A DNA stretch of 64,000 bases from Terfezia claveryi (Eukaryota > Ascomycota > Pezizomycetes > Pezizales > Pezizaceae): the NCBI GenBank assembly GCA_015179025.1, contig WHUX01000002.1:372001-436000 (forward strand). The letters are read 5' to 3'. The notes beneath the pieces were generated by a model. It did not search any database and had not been told where the DNA came from. It saw only the letters and a list, made by a program, of their open reading frames with translations. Every line of letters starts with the position of its first letter. Position 1 is the first letter of the stretch. Below are positions 1 to 12,685 of this stretch, piece by piece. The position numbers were made by a program, and so were the translations under genes.

Positions 1-1898
1 AAAGTAAGCTATCGGAATTTTCAGATGACACGAAAGCAGCGACTGAGGAGCTTGCATGATCGCCGCACTAATCAGTAGTACGTCTCTATGCATACCGTCC
101 TCCTTACTTCGGATCCAATCTAGGGATCAGAACAACCAGGCCTCTAAAACGGCTGACACGCCACCTTTAATATACCAGTGGTATTTATAGCAACTCGTTT
201 GTTTCAAGTTCCATTCTTTCCTTTTTTCACCTCACGGTGCTCTTCTCGCGTTATCGGCTTTAACTTATGCATTCTTTTTTCCATCTTTCCTGAATAACCT
301 TATTGCAGATTTAACGATGGTATCACGAGGAAGTTTCTAGGTAGTCGATCATGAGCGTATGAACTATCACATTTCGCAATTCATATCTCGGTCTCTAAGC
401 ATGTGGTCGACTCCTATTTTTCTCTATTCTAGCTGAAGACCTGATATGGACATATCCACGGGGTGGAAAAAGAAAAACGAGATATCATTGTATCATCATG
501 CTTCCAATCTATCCAATGAGGAAAAGTGTTTAAGCAAGACTCAGGAACCTCAGGGGTCCCGGTGCCATGAGGAAATATCTTGCCCCTTGAATGCTGCTGC
601 TTTGGTTACCCAAGATGGCCTTGTATCCCAAGAGCAAAGTATATTAGTATATTGACAATGTATTTCATACCGCGATACCCACAAATTTTCATGGAGTTGA
701 ATAATACCCTGACTTTCAAGGCTTACCCTTGGCACTAGTTCAGAGGTCCTTTTTGAGTTTTATGTATCGTCCTGCACGATTATTGAAACCAAAGTTTCTG
801 GAGAATAACATGAGTTTAAGGATTCAAATTGGATACGATCTTGGGGGGAATATACAGACAGGGGGTGGAATAAAGCCAGCGGCACCCATAATCTTGTTGA
901 CCATCACGATAACAGTCACACCAAAGTTAAGCTACTCTGTGTATATTTACTGGAGTCAGGTTGCACTGTTTTGCGCGCGGATCCGGGATTTCTTACACGT
1001 GTAGCTACCACTGATCTCGTGCCCTGTCGTCTCTGAATTCGTATATTGATAATACTCCGTACTTGGACAGATTTAACAGCAGGGGCGGCTGAAGGTGCGA
1101 ATACACTAATGCAGGTACCAAGCAATGCAGCGTTCGAACGTGTGAGCCAACCCAAACTGAACCAACCTGTCCTTGTACGTTCAGCAGAGACATGTTTACC
1201 GTACTTACCAATGTACGCCGCGAACCGGGCATGGGCGAGACATGATCACGACCCAGCAGCAATGGAAGTGCCATGGTGCAGGAGATGTGGTCCTCGAACA
1301 TGCCTGCACTAAACCCTGCCTAACCCCAGGTCGCTCCTGCAAGCCCCTAGGGCAAGTGAAGACCTGACCGAGTGCCCGGGGGAGGGAAGAGAAATGCTTG
1401 TATGTAGGTAGAGTACACAGGCACAGCAACACAGGAAAAGCATCCAACCTTGCTCGGACGCGATTTTGCATTAGCAAAGATCTCCTGCATCGCTGCAGGC
1501 CAACGGATGGTAGGTATATGGTTCTCCCCTCCCCTCTCATCTCCTTGTCCACTACATACAGGGCAACTTACTGGCTGCAACCTGCGACCTCCGTTCAGTT
1601 CTTTTCTTTTCTGCCTCTTTATCACCTTGTCCCGTTCGGACTCATCTAGGCTTCTACGCTTACATACGCCTGCATTCTTTCTAGCCATCTTATTTTCAGG
1701 GCATGGTTTTGTGTTGATACAAATACCTACTGCCGTATCTTCGACCAATCTAGCCTCAAACCCTGGGCTAGACCCCTTGACCCTCATTTTCCTTCTCAGC
1801 AATTCTTCTCGCCCCCGTGTTCGAATGACGCCAGCAAGCACCAGCCAGTGAAAACTCAACTTCAACAAACACTAAAATCGTTCAAAACAACTGTCATC
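1..1898. other. Intergenic region and leader of the DENN gene
   Basis: I recognise no gene here. The open frames on both strands are short or lack any family signature, including a 173-codon minus-strand frame at 1347-1868. The stretch from about 1540 to 1850 is pyrimidine-rich, as fungal promoters and 5' leaders often are, and lies directly upstream of the start codon at 1899. Confidence 0.5.
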
Positions 1899-4800
1899 AT
1901 GGACAAAGCCGCACAGAATCTACCTCCTTTGGCCGAGTACTTTTGGATTGCTGGGATTGACTCGATATCCTATGGAGAGCACATGCCCCCGGAACCACCG
2001 CGGATGGGGTTCGCACCCTCCGAGGGACTAATTGAAGCGGCGGAGCCTGATGAATCAGAGAATCCTTTCCAACGAAGGAGTAATGACACATTACAGGCTG
2101 GGAGCAGGTCCGCTTCTCCGAGCAGGCTGACACCGTCACCCAACGCCACACCGACTGATGAGGGGAGGCTCTCGGTGGCCTCACAAAGCTTTGGGGGATC
2201 ATTGGGGAAGCTACGGAGCAGTAATAGCAGCACGAGCACACTGGCGAATAGTATGAAGGCGGGGATGTCGGATGCTGATTTTGATAAGGCATTGTTCAAA
2301 TTTGCTGCAGAGAGGGAAAGCTTCTTGGAGGACCTGTCTTTCAGCGCGGGCACCATTGTGAACAGCAAGCCAGTGATTCATCCAAGGGCGCAGAAGGTTA
2401 TCAACGATGATGCCAATATTCAGAAGGCGCCATCTCTTCGCAGGAGAATATCTCTTCGAGATCTAAGTTCTATGAGGAGAGCTCCTTCCGTGGTTAACCG
2501 AGCAGGTAACTCACTTGACACCAGAATATGCGTTCCCTTGTTACTGACACTGCATGTACAGCATCGATTAGGACTTCTAGGAGAATGTCTAATTACAACT
2601 CGGTCATACCTGTTCCTCAGCCCCTCAATCCTTCACCTAAAATGCACCCACTGAAACGGAAATTCGAGCCAGTTCTTCTAGACCGCTACCCTCCTAGAGC
2701 GATCGTGGATGAAGTCAAGAAGAGAGGGCCATTTCCGGACTATGTACCTATGTAAGGCAGGCCCGCCTTGTGTTGGAGATATATACTGATACGCTGTATA
2801 GGTTCGCTTTCCCTAATGATGTAAATATTGTTTCTTCAGATGAGCGGCCTAGATCAACATGGCATGGTTTCACGATGACGGGTGGTGATAATTCTCAGCT
2901 TCATGCAATTTGCGTAATCATATGGATACCCCTTAACCCTAAAGCAGCGGAAGATCTGGAACGGCGATGTGAGGAATGGAGAAGGGATAATATGACAAAC
3001 GAGGAGAGAGAGCTGGCCAGTAGTTTAGGAGAGAGGCTTGCCCTTGAGCGAGCAAAGCTTTCTCGTTTACTCGCAAGACTGCCCACAGTGGCAGCACAGT
3101 TGCGTGATCAGCTGGACGATGAGATTGTGGAAACAGAGGAAAGGATATCCTTGATGGCTGATTTGTTGCGTCCTGTTCGACATGGTGCAGCATCAAAAAT
3201 TGAGGGCTTGACGGACGGGGAAACGGGTTTATGGATACCACGAGCGTTTGGAATTTTGGGCAAAGATGCATCTTTGACGAGTTTCTGGAAGGAATGGTTG
3301 AAAGCTATTGTTGTGCCTATGATGAATGGAGCCATACAAAGAGTACCGCCGTCTTCACCAAATGTTGGGATATGGCAACCGCTAGAGAAATACGTCGTCA
3401 ATCTCTGTGCAGAAGCACCAGCCCCTGATGGCTCTAAGACACAGGTTGAGGTAGCTCTTCGTGAGCTTAGGCTATACGCACGAAAGGAGGCCGTCAATGA
3501 ACTACCAGGCAGCAGAAATGTTAGCATTCTCACCTCACATCATTTGTTCATCATGTTAACTTCTCTTTAGAACGATTTATGGGCTTTATTCAGGTCCATG
3601 TCTCTTCAAAATGTAGTAACGATGTTTGAGGTATGGGCTATACCCTCTCTACTTCGTCTTTCCGTTGACTAATTGAGGACTACAGTTTGCATTATCCGAG
3701 TCTCGTATCATTCTTCTCTCCTCACACACGGCAATGTTACATTGTGCTTCTCGGGCGCTTGTTAGCCTGCTGTACCCATTTACTTGGTCTGGCATTTTCA
3801 TCCCAGTATTACCAGCGAGGCTGCTCTCCGCTATAGAAGCGCCATGCCCTTACATTGTAGGGATAGAAAGACGTTATGATAAGATTGAGTTGCCCGAGGA
3901 AGATTTCGTGTTGGTTGATCTAGATTCAGACTCGATCCTTTCTTCAAATCCTCCTACCTTGCTTCCAAGGGCACAAAGGCGGAAGTTGGTATCTCTTTTA
4001 CAACTAGCTGCGGGCCACCATAACCGCTATGGAGTACCTGTAGGACCTCCGCAATATGTTGTTGAGGCTTTTCCCAATGACTCTATGGTCTCGGAGAACT
4101 CGGCGATATATTCTGCCATTCCACCTGTGAGCACACTCGCAAAATTGGTCAATCTTACATCCACATCCTTCGGTGGTGCCGGTGCATCAGATTTTGCCCC
4201 CAGGCCTCTCGTCTTCAACGGCTTTACACACTCTAGAAATCAGGCTCGAACGTATGAAAGGCCCACTACCAGTGGCACAATTAGGGGAGGTTCACCACCT
4301 TCCCCAAAGTCACCCAGCACTTGTGGATACCCGCAAACAACCAGCTCGTCTATTCCTCGACAAGACTCTGGATTTACCCTGACAGCAACTTTGAGAGGGA
4401 AGCGTTCCGGCAATCTGGACTCATCTGCAAATTCGAGGCGTAGCTCTTCTGTAAGTGCACGCTTCCCCTTTAGGAATACTACTCGCGGTGATCACTTACT
4501 CTATGGATATAAGTTCGGATTTGAGAGAGCACCAGCCTTGCGGAGGCCTAGTATACCACTCTCTGGTCATTCGCCATCTCCTTCGACTTCGTCCCTGACG
4601 GACTCAAAGTCAATTTTCAATCAATACCCGCCATCTGTGTACTCCCCTTCGACCCTGGCCGCCTCAACAATTATGCCAAATATGCTCATGCAGCCAGTAA
4701 GAAATACCGACACCACGCGATGGGTAGAAGGCCATTGTATGATTTGGAAGCAGCACGACATAGGCTCTGTTTGCTCTATCTGCGAAGAGAAATCCGACGA

Positions 4801-5664
4801 AGGGATATATACTTGCTCAAGTGCGTATTATAGTATTCCATTACCAAATAATATTCTGACATGCATCTCAGACTGTAGTGTGGCATCACATATGCGATGC
4901 TCACCAGCCGTTTGTCTCCCATGCCCAGTATCCTTTTACCCGGATCAAATTAGAGCGGCCTTTGTTAGGTGCTTCGCAAGTCTCTTGTATACGTACAGGC
5001 GGTTTCTCATGCCTGCAACTGGTGATGGGAAAAAGGCCGGGAAGCTATATAAGTTTAATATGGGAGGCTTCTTGAAGAGTATGCCGCACGAGTGTGCAGA
5101 CTATGTGAAGACCTTGGAACAAACACAGGGTATGTGCTTTGCTTAAAGAACCTTTTCAGGCGAATCTGACCGTCACCCAGCTTTCAGCGAATTTATCCAT
5201 GAGAGAGAGTCTAAAAAGGCCACAGACCCTCAATTGAAGCTCTTTGACGAGATCATTCTATCAAAAAAGAACCGCGGGAAGACTTCTTTCTTCTCTTCCA
5301 AACAATGTGAGTAGATGCAAGGCACAGAAAATTCAAGGGCTATAGAAACTAATAGACTCTAGCTACGAATTTCCTCTGCGACACAAGTGAGCACCTATGG
5401 CGGACATCAACAGCGATTACACCGTCAACCAGCCCAACAAAATTGTTGAATGAACACAACCTACCCCAAAACAGAGGTATGGCTGATTAATACTGTCCGT
5501 TATGTGCTTGTCTAACGTTTGTAGTCCCTGCAAAACTCGATCCCCTGCTACTCCGAGAGCCTCGTGTCAATCAGGGTGTTCCCAAAATCACCCCGACGAA
5601 GCCCCAGCGCAAGCCTACGCCTACCAACATTCCTACCATTACGAAACAGCATGTTGATAAATGA
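1899..5664 (+). CDS. DENN-domain protein with embedded C1 zinc finger (Rab GEF-like)
   Basis: DENN proteins act as guanine-nucleotide exchange factors for Rab GTPases in membrane traffic. Spliced exons are 1899-2505, 2562-2751, 2802-3519, 3571-3630, 3686-4820, 4872-5129, 5181-5306, 5363-5476 and 5525-5664, giving exactly 1115 aa. The N-terminal uDENN part contains YVPMFAFPNDVN across the exon 2/3 junction. The central DENN core contains FALSESRIILLSS and the run through PFTWSGIFIPVLP. A cysteine/histidine-rich C1-type finger (HCMIW, CSIC, CSNC, HMRC) follows near residues 870-920, then a dDENN-like helical tail with FNEF-type helices. The ATG at 1899 has a better context (TCATCATGG) than the frame opening at 1848. 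The middle is Ser/Pro-rich and probably disordered. The Rab substrate cannot be told from sequence. Confidence 0.9.
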
Positions 5665-7265
5665 GTTCATCGTTATAACTATAAGCTGCGCTTGCCTTCT
5701 TATTTCAACTCCCTCACACCCCATTCACTGAAAGGCGTCCGGTCTGTTTTTTTTTAATTCAATATCTCTCGCTCGCCCCTTTTTTTGTCAGATTTCTGTT
5801 CAGTCTTGCGTTATACATCTCCACGTGTTTTTGTCTTGTCTATCTGTTGTTGTCTTTTCTGACTTCTTCATCTCAGTATAATTTTTTCTTCTCAGTGTCA
5901 ATTGTGAATGTTAAACATCCGCCTTCCGATTCACCCTATTTCCTCCTTCCCACTTCCTCCGAAATTGAGGGCTTTAATATATGATACTCTTTCGTTTTTA
6001 CTTTTAAATTTCACATTCCTACCCAACTCCCCCGGCGGAGCATTTTGCCACACTGTGTGTGGCGACCGAGAAGAAGGTATTTTGGATTCTATCATTGGGA
6101 CAAGAAATACAGAAGTATGTTTGTATGAGTATGTTTGAGCGAGCATCTTGTGCTAGTGGAGTGGGGGTTTTGAACTTGCATACACCGAGTCACATTTGGA
6201 GTTGATTTTGTTTCTGGAAGCCGTGGGAGACGTATTCGATGAACAAATATTATAATTTCAAGGAGAAAGCAGAGGAGTGCGTTTGTTGTTTGGGCCTTCT
6301 TGAATAGCCGGCATGTTTTTTTGGTTTCAAGTTATAATTTTATTGTTGCTTGTTGTGGTTGTACTTTTGTATTGTTCTTGCGGTTGATATACCTGCATAA
6401 ATTTTTTTGTTTACTTCATGATAGATCTCTTCAGTACTAGCCCTGTCGGACTATTGTATATATACCATAATTTGTCTCGTACACTGAAGCTTATAAACAC
6501 TCCATCTTGGGCGTCGCGAAACTCCTAGGTGACATACGGATGGGCAACGATTTCTGATTTACTCTTGCATGAAGTCACCAATTTACAGTGTTTGGAAACT
6601 GTATTCCAAGGATTTGAAACACGATCCTGATAGACATCTCCAATAGGTTATGCACATTGGTCACCCACATTGGTCACCCACTGCTTCATATAACCAGACT
6701 ACCCACTATACATCACTACTTCCTTCCACTACGGTACTCGACATCAGATCCAGCTATGGGCAATTTTAGGGAGGTATAGAGGCTTCCCATTACTAGAGTT
6801 CTTAAGTTCAACTTCCTAAAGAGTACCGAGATATCACCTCTAAAAATCTTCTTACCCCACTGATTGAGGTTCAAAGGTAACGATCTGAGGGTAACCGAGT
6901 AAATTCTATGTAGAGCACTCCGTATTATAACGGCCAGGGTCCCCGACCCGCCAAGCCCGTGATCTTCTCGCGGCTTGCCGATGCTGGCAGCACCGTACAC
7001 AAAAGAAATTAATGTTTCTTAAGGTAATGAATGAGCCATGAGCCACCGTTATAAACCTCCGAACGGCATTCTTCATCTCGACCAATTTTGAATTTTTGTG
7101 TCCCAAAACCTTCACCTGTGTGGCTGACCATATACGAAACAGAGCTCAGAAGCAACAGTCACAGGAACCATCATCACGGAGGCTCTTGACGTACACCTAT
7201 TATAGCTAACGCGGAAACAAAAAGTAAAGGAAACGGCCTTCACATTGCACAGCTCCCACTTAGCC
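5665..7265. other. Intergenic, no gene recognised
   Basis: The first 500 bases are T-rich 3' flank of the DENN gene. The rest has only short frames without family signatures. A 13-bp direct repeat (CACATTGGTCACC) sits at about 6653-6677. One copy of the dispersed AACCAGACT motif lies at 6702-6710. Confidence 0.5.
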
Positions 7266-9577
7266 ATGACCGACAGAGCCTCTACTCCTATGACCGCCCC
7301 AATACCCACTACACCTCACCGAATGGTACGCTTTCAACTTGACGACACAGCAGATTGGCGACGAGATCCGAGCATTGATATCGAGGGTGATCGATCATGG
7401 GTCGAACAGGAGGATTTTATGTTCTCAGATGATGAATTTGATGAGGGGGATCTTGGTGTCTCTGGAAGCGAGGGTGGACGGTCGAGAGCTCCATTATTGA
7501 CGGATAGAGATGCCCCAGCGGTTAGAATGTCCATGGATTTGGAGGGTACGAATGGGGAAGGGTTACCGGAGGGTGGAAGGCCGAAGAGTGGGTTGGGCAT
7601 GGCGTTCTTTAATATGAGTTAGTAGGATGGAAACCTATCCGGGTGTGGAGGTTGTAAATATTGAGTGTTTGGAGGAGGCTAGCTGACAGGGTGGTTTGGT
7701 TGTACATCCGTAGGCAATAGCATTATTGGAGCAGGAATAATAGGTGCGCATGCTTGACTGAAGCTCTAGGATCCTGAAGGAAATCTAACCTCTCTGGCTA
7801 GGACAACCGTACGCATTCAAACAGGCTGGCCTGGGAATGGGAGTGTTCTTACTAGTTACCCTGACGATCGTCGTACGCATAACCTTCTAATTAATAAAAG
7901 ACTTGAATTTTTGCTAATTTCTGGGACGTTCCTAACTCAAAATGAAGGTCAACTGGACAATTAATCTAATTGTAATAAATTCCAAGCTTAGTGGAGCTAA
8001 CTCCTTCCAATCCACTGTGAGCGCATGTTTTGGAAGGCCAGGCCTCATAGCTATATCTGTCAGTTGCCGAAACCCCTCCACTGCCCTTGAAATAGCCCAT
8101 CGCCAGCTGCCAACTACATCTCACATAGGGTTAAGCTTACACCATCTCCAGGTCGCACAATGGGCATTGTAAGCTTTCAAGCACACTCAATCACCATTAT
8201 AAAGACATACCCTAAGCTCATACTAGCCCAACCCCCCGAAATCAGCGCATTTGGGGGGATGATTGCCTTTTGTATCATCATAGGGGATTCGATACCGCAC
8301 GTTATGGCAGCAATGTTCCCCAGGATAGAAGATATACCAGTATTGAGTTTATTGACGAACAGGAGAGCGGTGATTGTGTTTGCGACGGTGGGAATAAGTT
8401 ATCCACTGAGTTTATATAGGGATATTGCAAAGGTGAGCTTCCACGGAAGAAAGGGGATGAAGTGGAGCTGATTGGGATTAAAATAGTTAGCGAAAGCTAG
8501 TGCATTTGCGCTACTCAGTATGCTGGTGATTATTTTAACTGTGTTGACTCAGGGCCCGTTGGTTAAGGCAGAGTATAAGGGGAAGATGAGTACACCATTG
8601 TGGACCATTAACGGAGGTATCTTTCAGGCGATTGGAGTGATTTCCTTTGGTATTACCAGGCAGCCCACTCTTTCCATGTTCTGCCCCTAAACTGGAATTT
8701 GCTAACGTGAGAACCACTAAAATATCAGCTTTCGTCTGCCGTATGTTACCTCTCCTGTATTCCATACTGGCATCAGTCTAACTTCCAGAAGACCACAACA
8801 GCCTCCTCATATATGGTTCCCTCCGGAAACCTACCCTGGACCGTTTTGCTACGGTAACAAATTATTCTACCGGTATTTCACTGATTGCATGTCTCGCCAT
8901 GGCACTCGGTGGCTTCCTAACTTTCAAAGACAAGACGGAGGGAAATGTTCTCAACAATTTCCCTGCCAATAATATAATGGTTAATATTGCACGATTGTAC
9001 GTTTCTCGCCCTTAGTTTGAGTACTCTCTTTATGTGTGCCCTCCCTATTCCTCACATCCCCTATTTTTACCCTGATAAACTGTTACCCTCCACTTGCAAC
9101 CCTGACTTTAAATCCTACAACCATACCCTGAACCCCCAAAACGTTTTGTTGAACTTTCCCTAATCACCTAGCTAACCTCCTCACCCTCACAGATGCTTTG
9201 GCCTCAACATGCTCACCACGCTCCCCCTAGAAGCTTTCGTCTGCCGCGAAGTAATGGAAACCTATTACTATCCCACTTCGCCCTTCTCCATCCACCGCCA
9301 CATCATCTTCACCACCGCTCTTGTCTTCGCTGCAATGTTTCTCTCTCTCATCACATGTGATCTCGGAGCAGTATTTGAGCTCATTGGGGCTACCAGTGCC
9401 TGTGCGTTGGCGTATATTTTGCCGCCGTTATGCTATATCAAGATGGCGAAGAGGAGCTGGAAGACAGTACCAGCAATGGTTACGGTGGGCTTTGGGACGA
9501 TTGTGATGGTTATTAGTTTGGTGCAAGCGGTAGTGAAGATTGTTGTGGGAGGTGGAGAGCAGAAATTGTGTAATTAG
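7266..9577 (+). CDS. Vacuolar amino-acid transporter, AVT/SLC38 family
   Basis: This is a multi-spanning amino-acid/auxin permease-family protein, probably vacuolar. Ten exons (7266-7617, 7714-7743, 7802-7872, 7948-8058, 8152-8168, 8246-8432, 8487-8649, 8729-8740, 8789-8996, 9193-9577) sum to exactly 511 aa. An acidic soluble N-terminus of about 115 residues is followed by the family hallmark NSIIGAGIIGQPYAFKQAG in the first membrane segment. Later segments carry AFGGMIAFCIIIGDSIPHV, IAKLAKASAFALLSML and FVCQDHNSLLIYGSL, all typical of the Avt5/6/7 branch. Exon 8 is only 12 nt and exon 5 only 17 nt. The ATG at 7266 is the first in frame; the TTG at 7245 upstream is unlikely. Substrate and transport direction cannot be assigned. 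Confidence 0.9.
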
Positions 9578-10309
9578 GAGCTTGGTTTCTGGGTGGACAG
9601 GGCGTGGGAAAGGGCTGAGGATATCAAGGGGGAAACAGTAATGTATGATACATGTGGGAGGGGAAGCGGCGAGAAAGGTTCTCATTTGAGAAGATATCCA
9701 TGCAATGGGTGCAGCGGGTTTTCAATATGCTTGAGAGCTGCAGAAGGTGCCATCTAGATTGAAGGTTTGTTCTCATAAATATCTTCTCGAGCGGGTTATC
9801 GACTCTTCAGGTCTGCAATGTTATACACATATATAATCTATCAGGATCCTAATAGGGGATTACCATCTACATGCTAAAATTCATCTCGAAAACGGGTGAG
9901 CCGAGAACAATGATAATAACATTCGTCTTTTACTCATATCACTCCCTTCGGGCGCAAACCCCATACAACTTAATGTACATACCCCCTTGCACTTCCAAAG
10001 AAATAATCCAGGCCTGACAAAGTATGAAGCCAGCTTTACCCACCCTGCTGAGCATGCCCCCTTAGCGTCTCCACCCTCGCGGCTACTAGGTTGTGACTTG
10101 CGAGTCTAAATAAAATTCTAGACACACGTTATCAAGAGACTTTGAGCATACTTATATATATAGCAAGTGAGCTTTGGTTAAAGCAAATATGCTGTGTCTG
10201 CTTTATTTGGTAATATCTAGAGCATTGCGCGTGGGTTGCATTGGTTCAGGGTAATTAGGATTTTAGTTCCCGGACTTTGACTTTGCGTAGAGCGTTCGTA
10301 AGTGTAATT
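9578..10309. other. Intergenic, AT-rich
   Basis: I see no gene. The region holds the transporter's 3' flank and AT-rich sequence with short TA runs near 10145-10160. One TCAGGGTAA copy lies at 10246-10254. Confidence 0.45.
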
Positions 10310-11088
10310 ATGAGCCAAAACGGCCTTATACAGGTACCCATTTATTCCTCAAAATCATCACCGCATAGCAAGATGTACTCTGTGAGCGGGATTGCAGTCG
10401 CCATTCCTGGGCACCTGTTCCACCAAGACCAATTCGAGCTGGATGATGAGGATATAGATATCATCAGCAAAAATAAGGTCACTGGACGTGCGTTTCTAAA
10501 TTTGATAAGAGGTGGGCTCTTGAGAAATCTTTCGAGTTATATCATATGGCTCGGCAGACACAATTGTGGGACTTGTTAAGACCTTACAAGGTAAACTTCA
10601 GTTTCCATTTATTGAGGCAATACAAATATTTCCAACCTAAACGACCCTCAGCATAGCCAGTGATAAATCTCCAATGCACGTTTATATTCACGCAATGTCA
10701 GTTTCGAGGTGACCCAGGATGAGATTTCGTTACACTTCATGAAGTCAGGAAGGTATTCATGTTTCCCGAAGGAGCCAAAGACTCTGACATTAACCTCGAA
10801 CTTCAGGATAGAAGAGATCCACGGAGACTGAATTGCAGAATGGTAGCCAAAACCAGGAGCATCACGATTGCCGTAAGCACGAGGAAACGGCCATTTTCAT
10901 CGTGGACATTCAACGATGTTAAGGCCCAACTTGGGATACATGCAGGCTCCTACAGTGACCTCCCTAAAGCGAAGCTCCCTATGGCAGACGTCGATATGTC
11001 GACGACGCAGATTAAGGATACTATTGGAGAAATAATTAAGACGATTAGCATTTGCCCGGCAATATCATCAGGCACAGAGAGAAGCTGA
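10310..11088 (+). pseudogene. Decayed gene with SAM-like domain motif
   Basis: An ATG at 10310 opens a frame with FELDDEDIDIISKNKVTGRA, which resembles the N-terminal SAM-like domain of many lineage-expanded fungal proteins. In those proteins the domain normally ends with a YG...GPA..I..LVK.L pattern. Here that end (SYGSADTIVGLVKTLQG, about 10535-10590) is in a different frame, so a frameshift interrupts the domain. A possible intron follows (10591-10650), and a third frame at about 10759-11088 looks coding (SWTFNDVKAQLGIHAGSYSD). No catalytic domain is visible. I read it as a broken member of an expanded family. A badly spliced intact gene is the alternative. Confidence 0.35.
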
Positions 11089-12685
11089 TAGCTCATAGTA
11101 TACAAGATAACCTGAAGCAGACAACATCAATATTACAGTGGAAAATTAAGCTTATTTATGCAAAAGGAAGTCACGGGAACCTGGGGTGGATTATGCGGTT
11201 GAGTATGTGAGAAATATTTGTTGTGGAGGCATATTTCGAATCAGAAGGTTGCTCAATGTGTAATACAGCTTGACTCAGTATGGAAGGTGAACTTGTTAAT
11301 AAGCGCAGGCTCGAAGGAAAATACTGTATTGCAGGAAATGCCCTCTCTGAGTCAGACCTTTACGGCATTGTCACATCGGGAGACCTATGGGTGTTTCTGC
11401 TTTTGGTTTCTGGAGAGAAGAAGCAACAGGGCACTTTTCCGAGTATGACATTTCGTATAGTGCTCCCGTTCACACTATCTTTTTGAAAACCGGTGCCCTA
11501 TTTGGGCTTTCTCAGCTGCTTCGCGAGTATATTATACTACAGTAGCTGGAATTTTGCAACCTAATATGGCAGACCAGGGGTCTCCATCTCCAGTTTCTGC
11601 GGTAGTGGTTTTCTTTTTGTATACACTGTAGAGTGTTGAGGGTAATATTAGCGTGTCGCCCACCTTCCAGCGCTCTCTCAGTCCCAACACGAATCCAATG
11701 TTTATCACGGACCGTGATTAGCATAACCTTTGCCAGAACTTCCTAAACACCGGTCTCGTAAGAGAGACTAAAAGAGTGATTGGTATATATAATGGAATGT
11801 ACGGGAAGCTTGATTAAAGATGTTTGGGGAAGCTTTAATTTGGGATATTTGTCCTACATATATGCATATGGGGGTTATTGGAGATTGAAAATAGCGACAT
11901 GGACACCTCTTTTGGAGTATCTCATGTTATTAACTGGAAACTTATATCTTAAAAAGAGGATTATATTATCTGGGTGAACATATTTGTGCATAATAAATCC
12001 TCCAAGTCTTGAGAGCTGTCTATGCGGCTAATACATACTGCTGTACTGACGGGTACTTGCCTTACCCAGTGATTTCTAGAGGTGGGATTAATAATTTAGC
12101 AACTTAGTTTCTTGTTAACTTTCTTGTTAAGTTACCATGGCAACCCGATATCTGCCGATGTTACCGTAGCAACCAATTATTGGTAAATAAAAATAGCTGC
12201 ACACTTAGGGTTATGTCCCTATTCTTGAAAGTACCTAGTTATCAGAACACGTCCAATGGCTCCTCAGGATCAAGCTCTTCTTCACACTTCACAATTCACC
12301 CATATACAAGCTCTTATTTTGAGCGCTGCCTCAAGCAATTGAACACCAACCCCGAGTGGTGCGACACCAACCCTAAGTAGCAGAACTGGTGGCAGAGCCG
12401 CTCAACCTAGTCTCCGCTGCTGCCGCTGCCGCCGCTGCCATATGGCACTTAACATTGACATAACATCAGAGCTTGCAAAACCTTCTTTTTTTTTTTCCGG
12501 CAAACTTTTGGCCTATTTCTGCTTAGTAACGATAGCGATAACAAGAAAATCCCTCTAATATCCATTTGGGTTTCTCGCAAGCTATGACGAAATTGCGATC
12601 GGTTATATATGTTCACTAGCCACATAACGGGGGAAAAGAACAGGAGGAACTTTCGTGAGAGCTCGATAGCGATAACACAATAAAA
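11089..12685. other. AT-rich intergenic stretch
   Basis: Only short frames without recognisable domains occur here. Composition is AT-rich, and a small CTGCCGCTG-type triplet run sits near 12415-12440. A decayed repeat region is possible but not demonstrable. Confidence 0.4.

Noticed and set aside
1347..1868. 173-codon minus-strand frame upstream of the DENN gene
   Set aside because: No domain, implausible composition, and it overlaps the pyrimidine-rich leader on the other strand; read as a chance frame.
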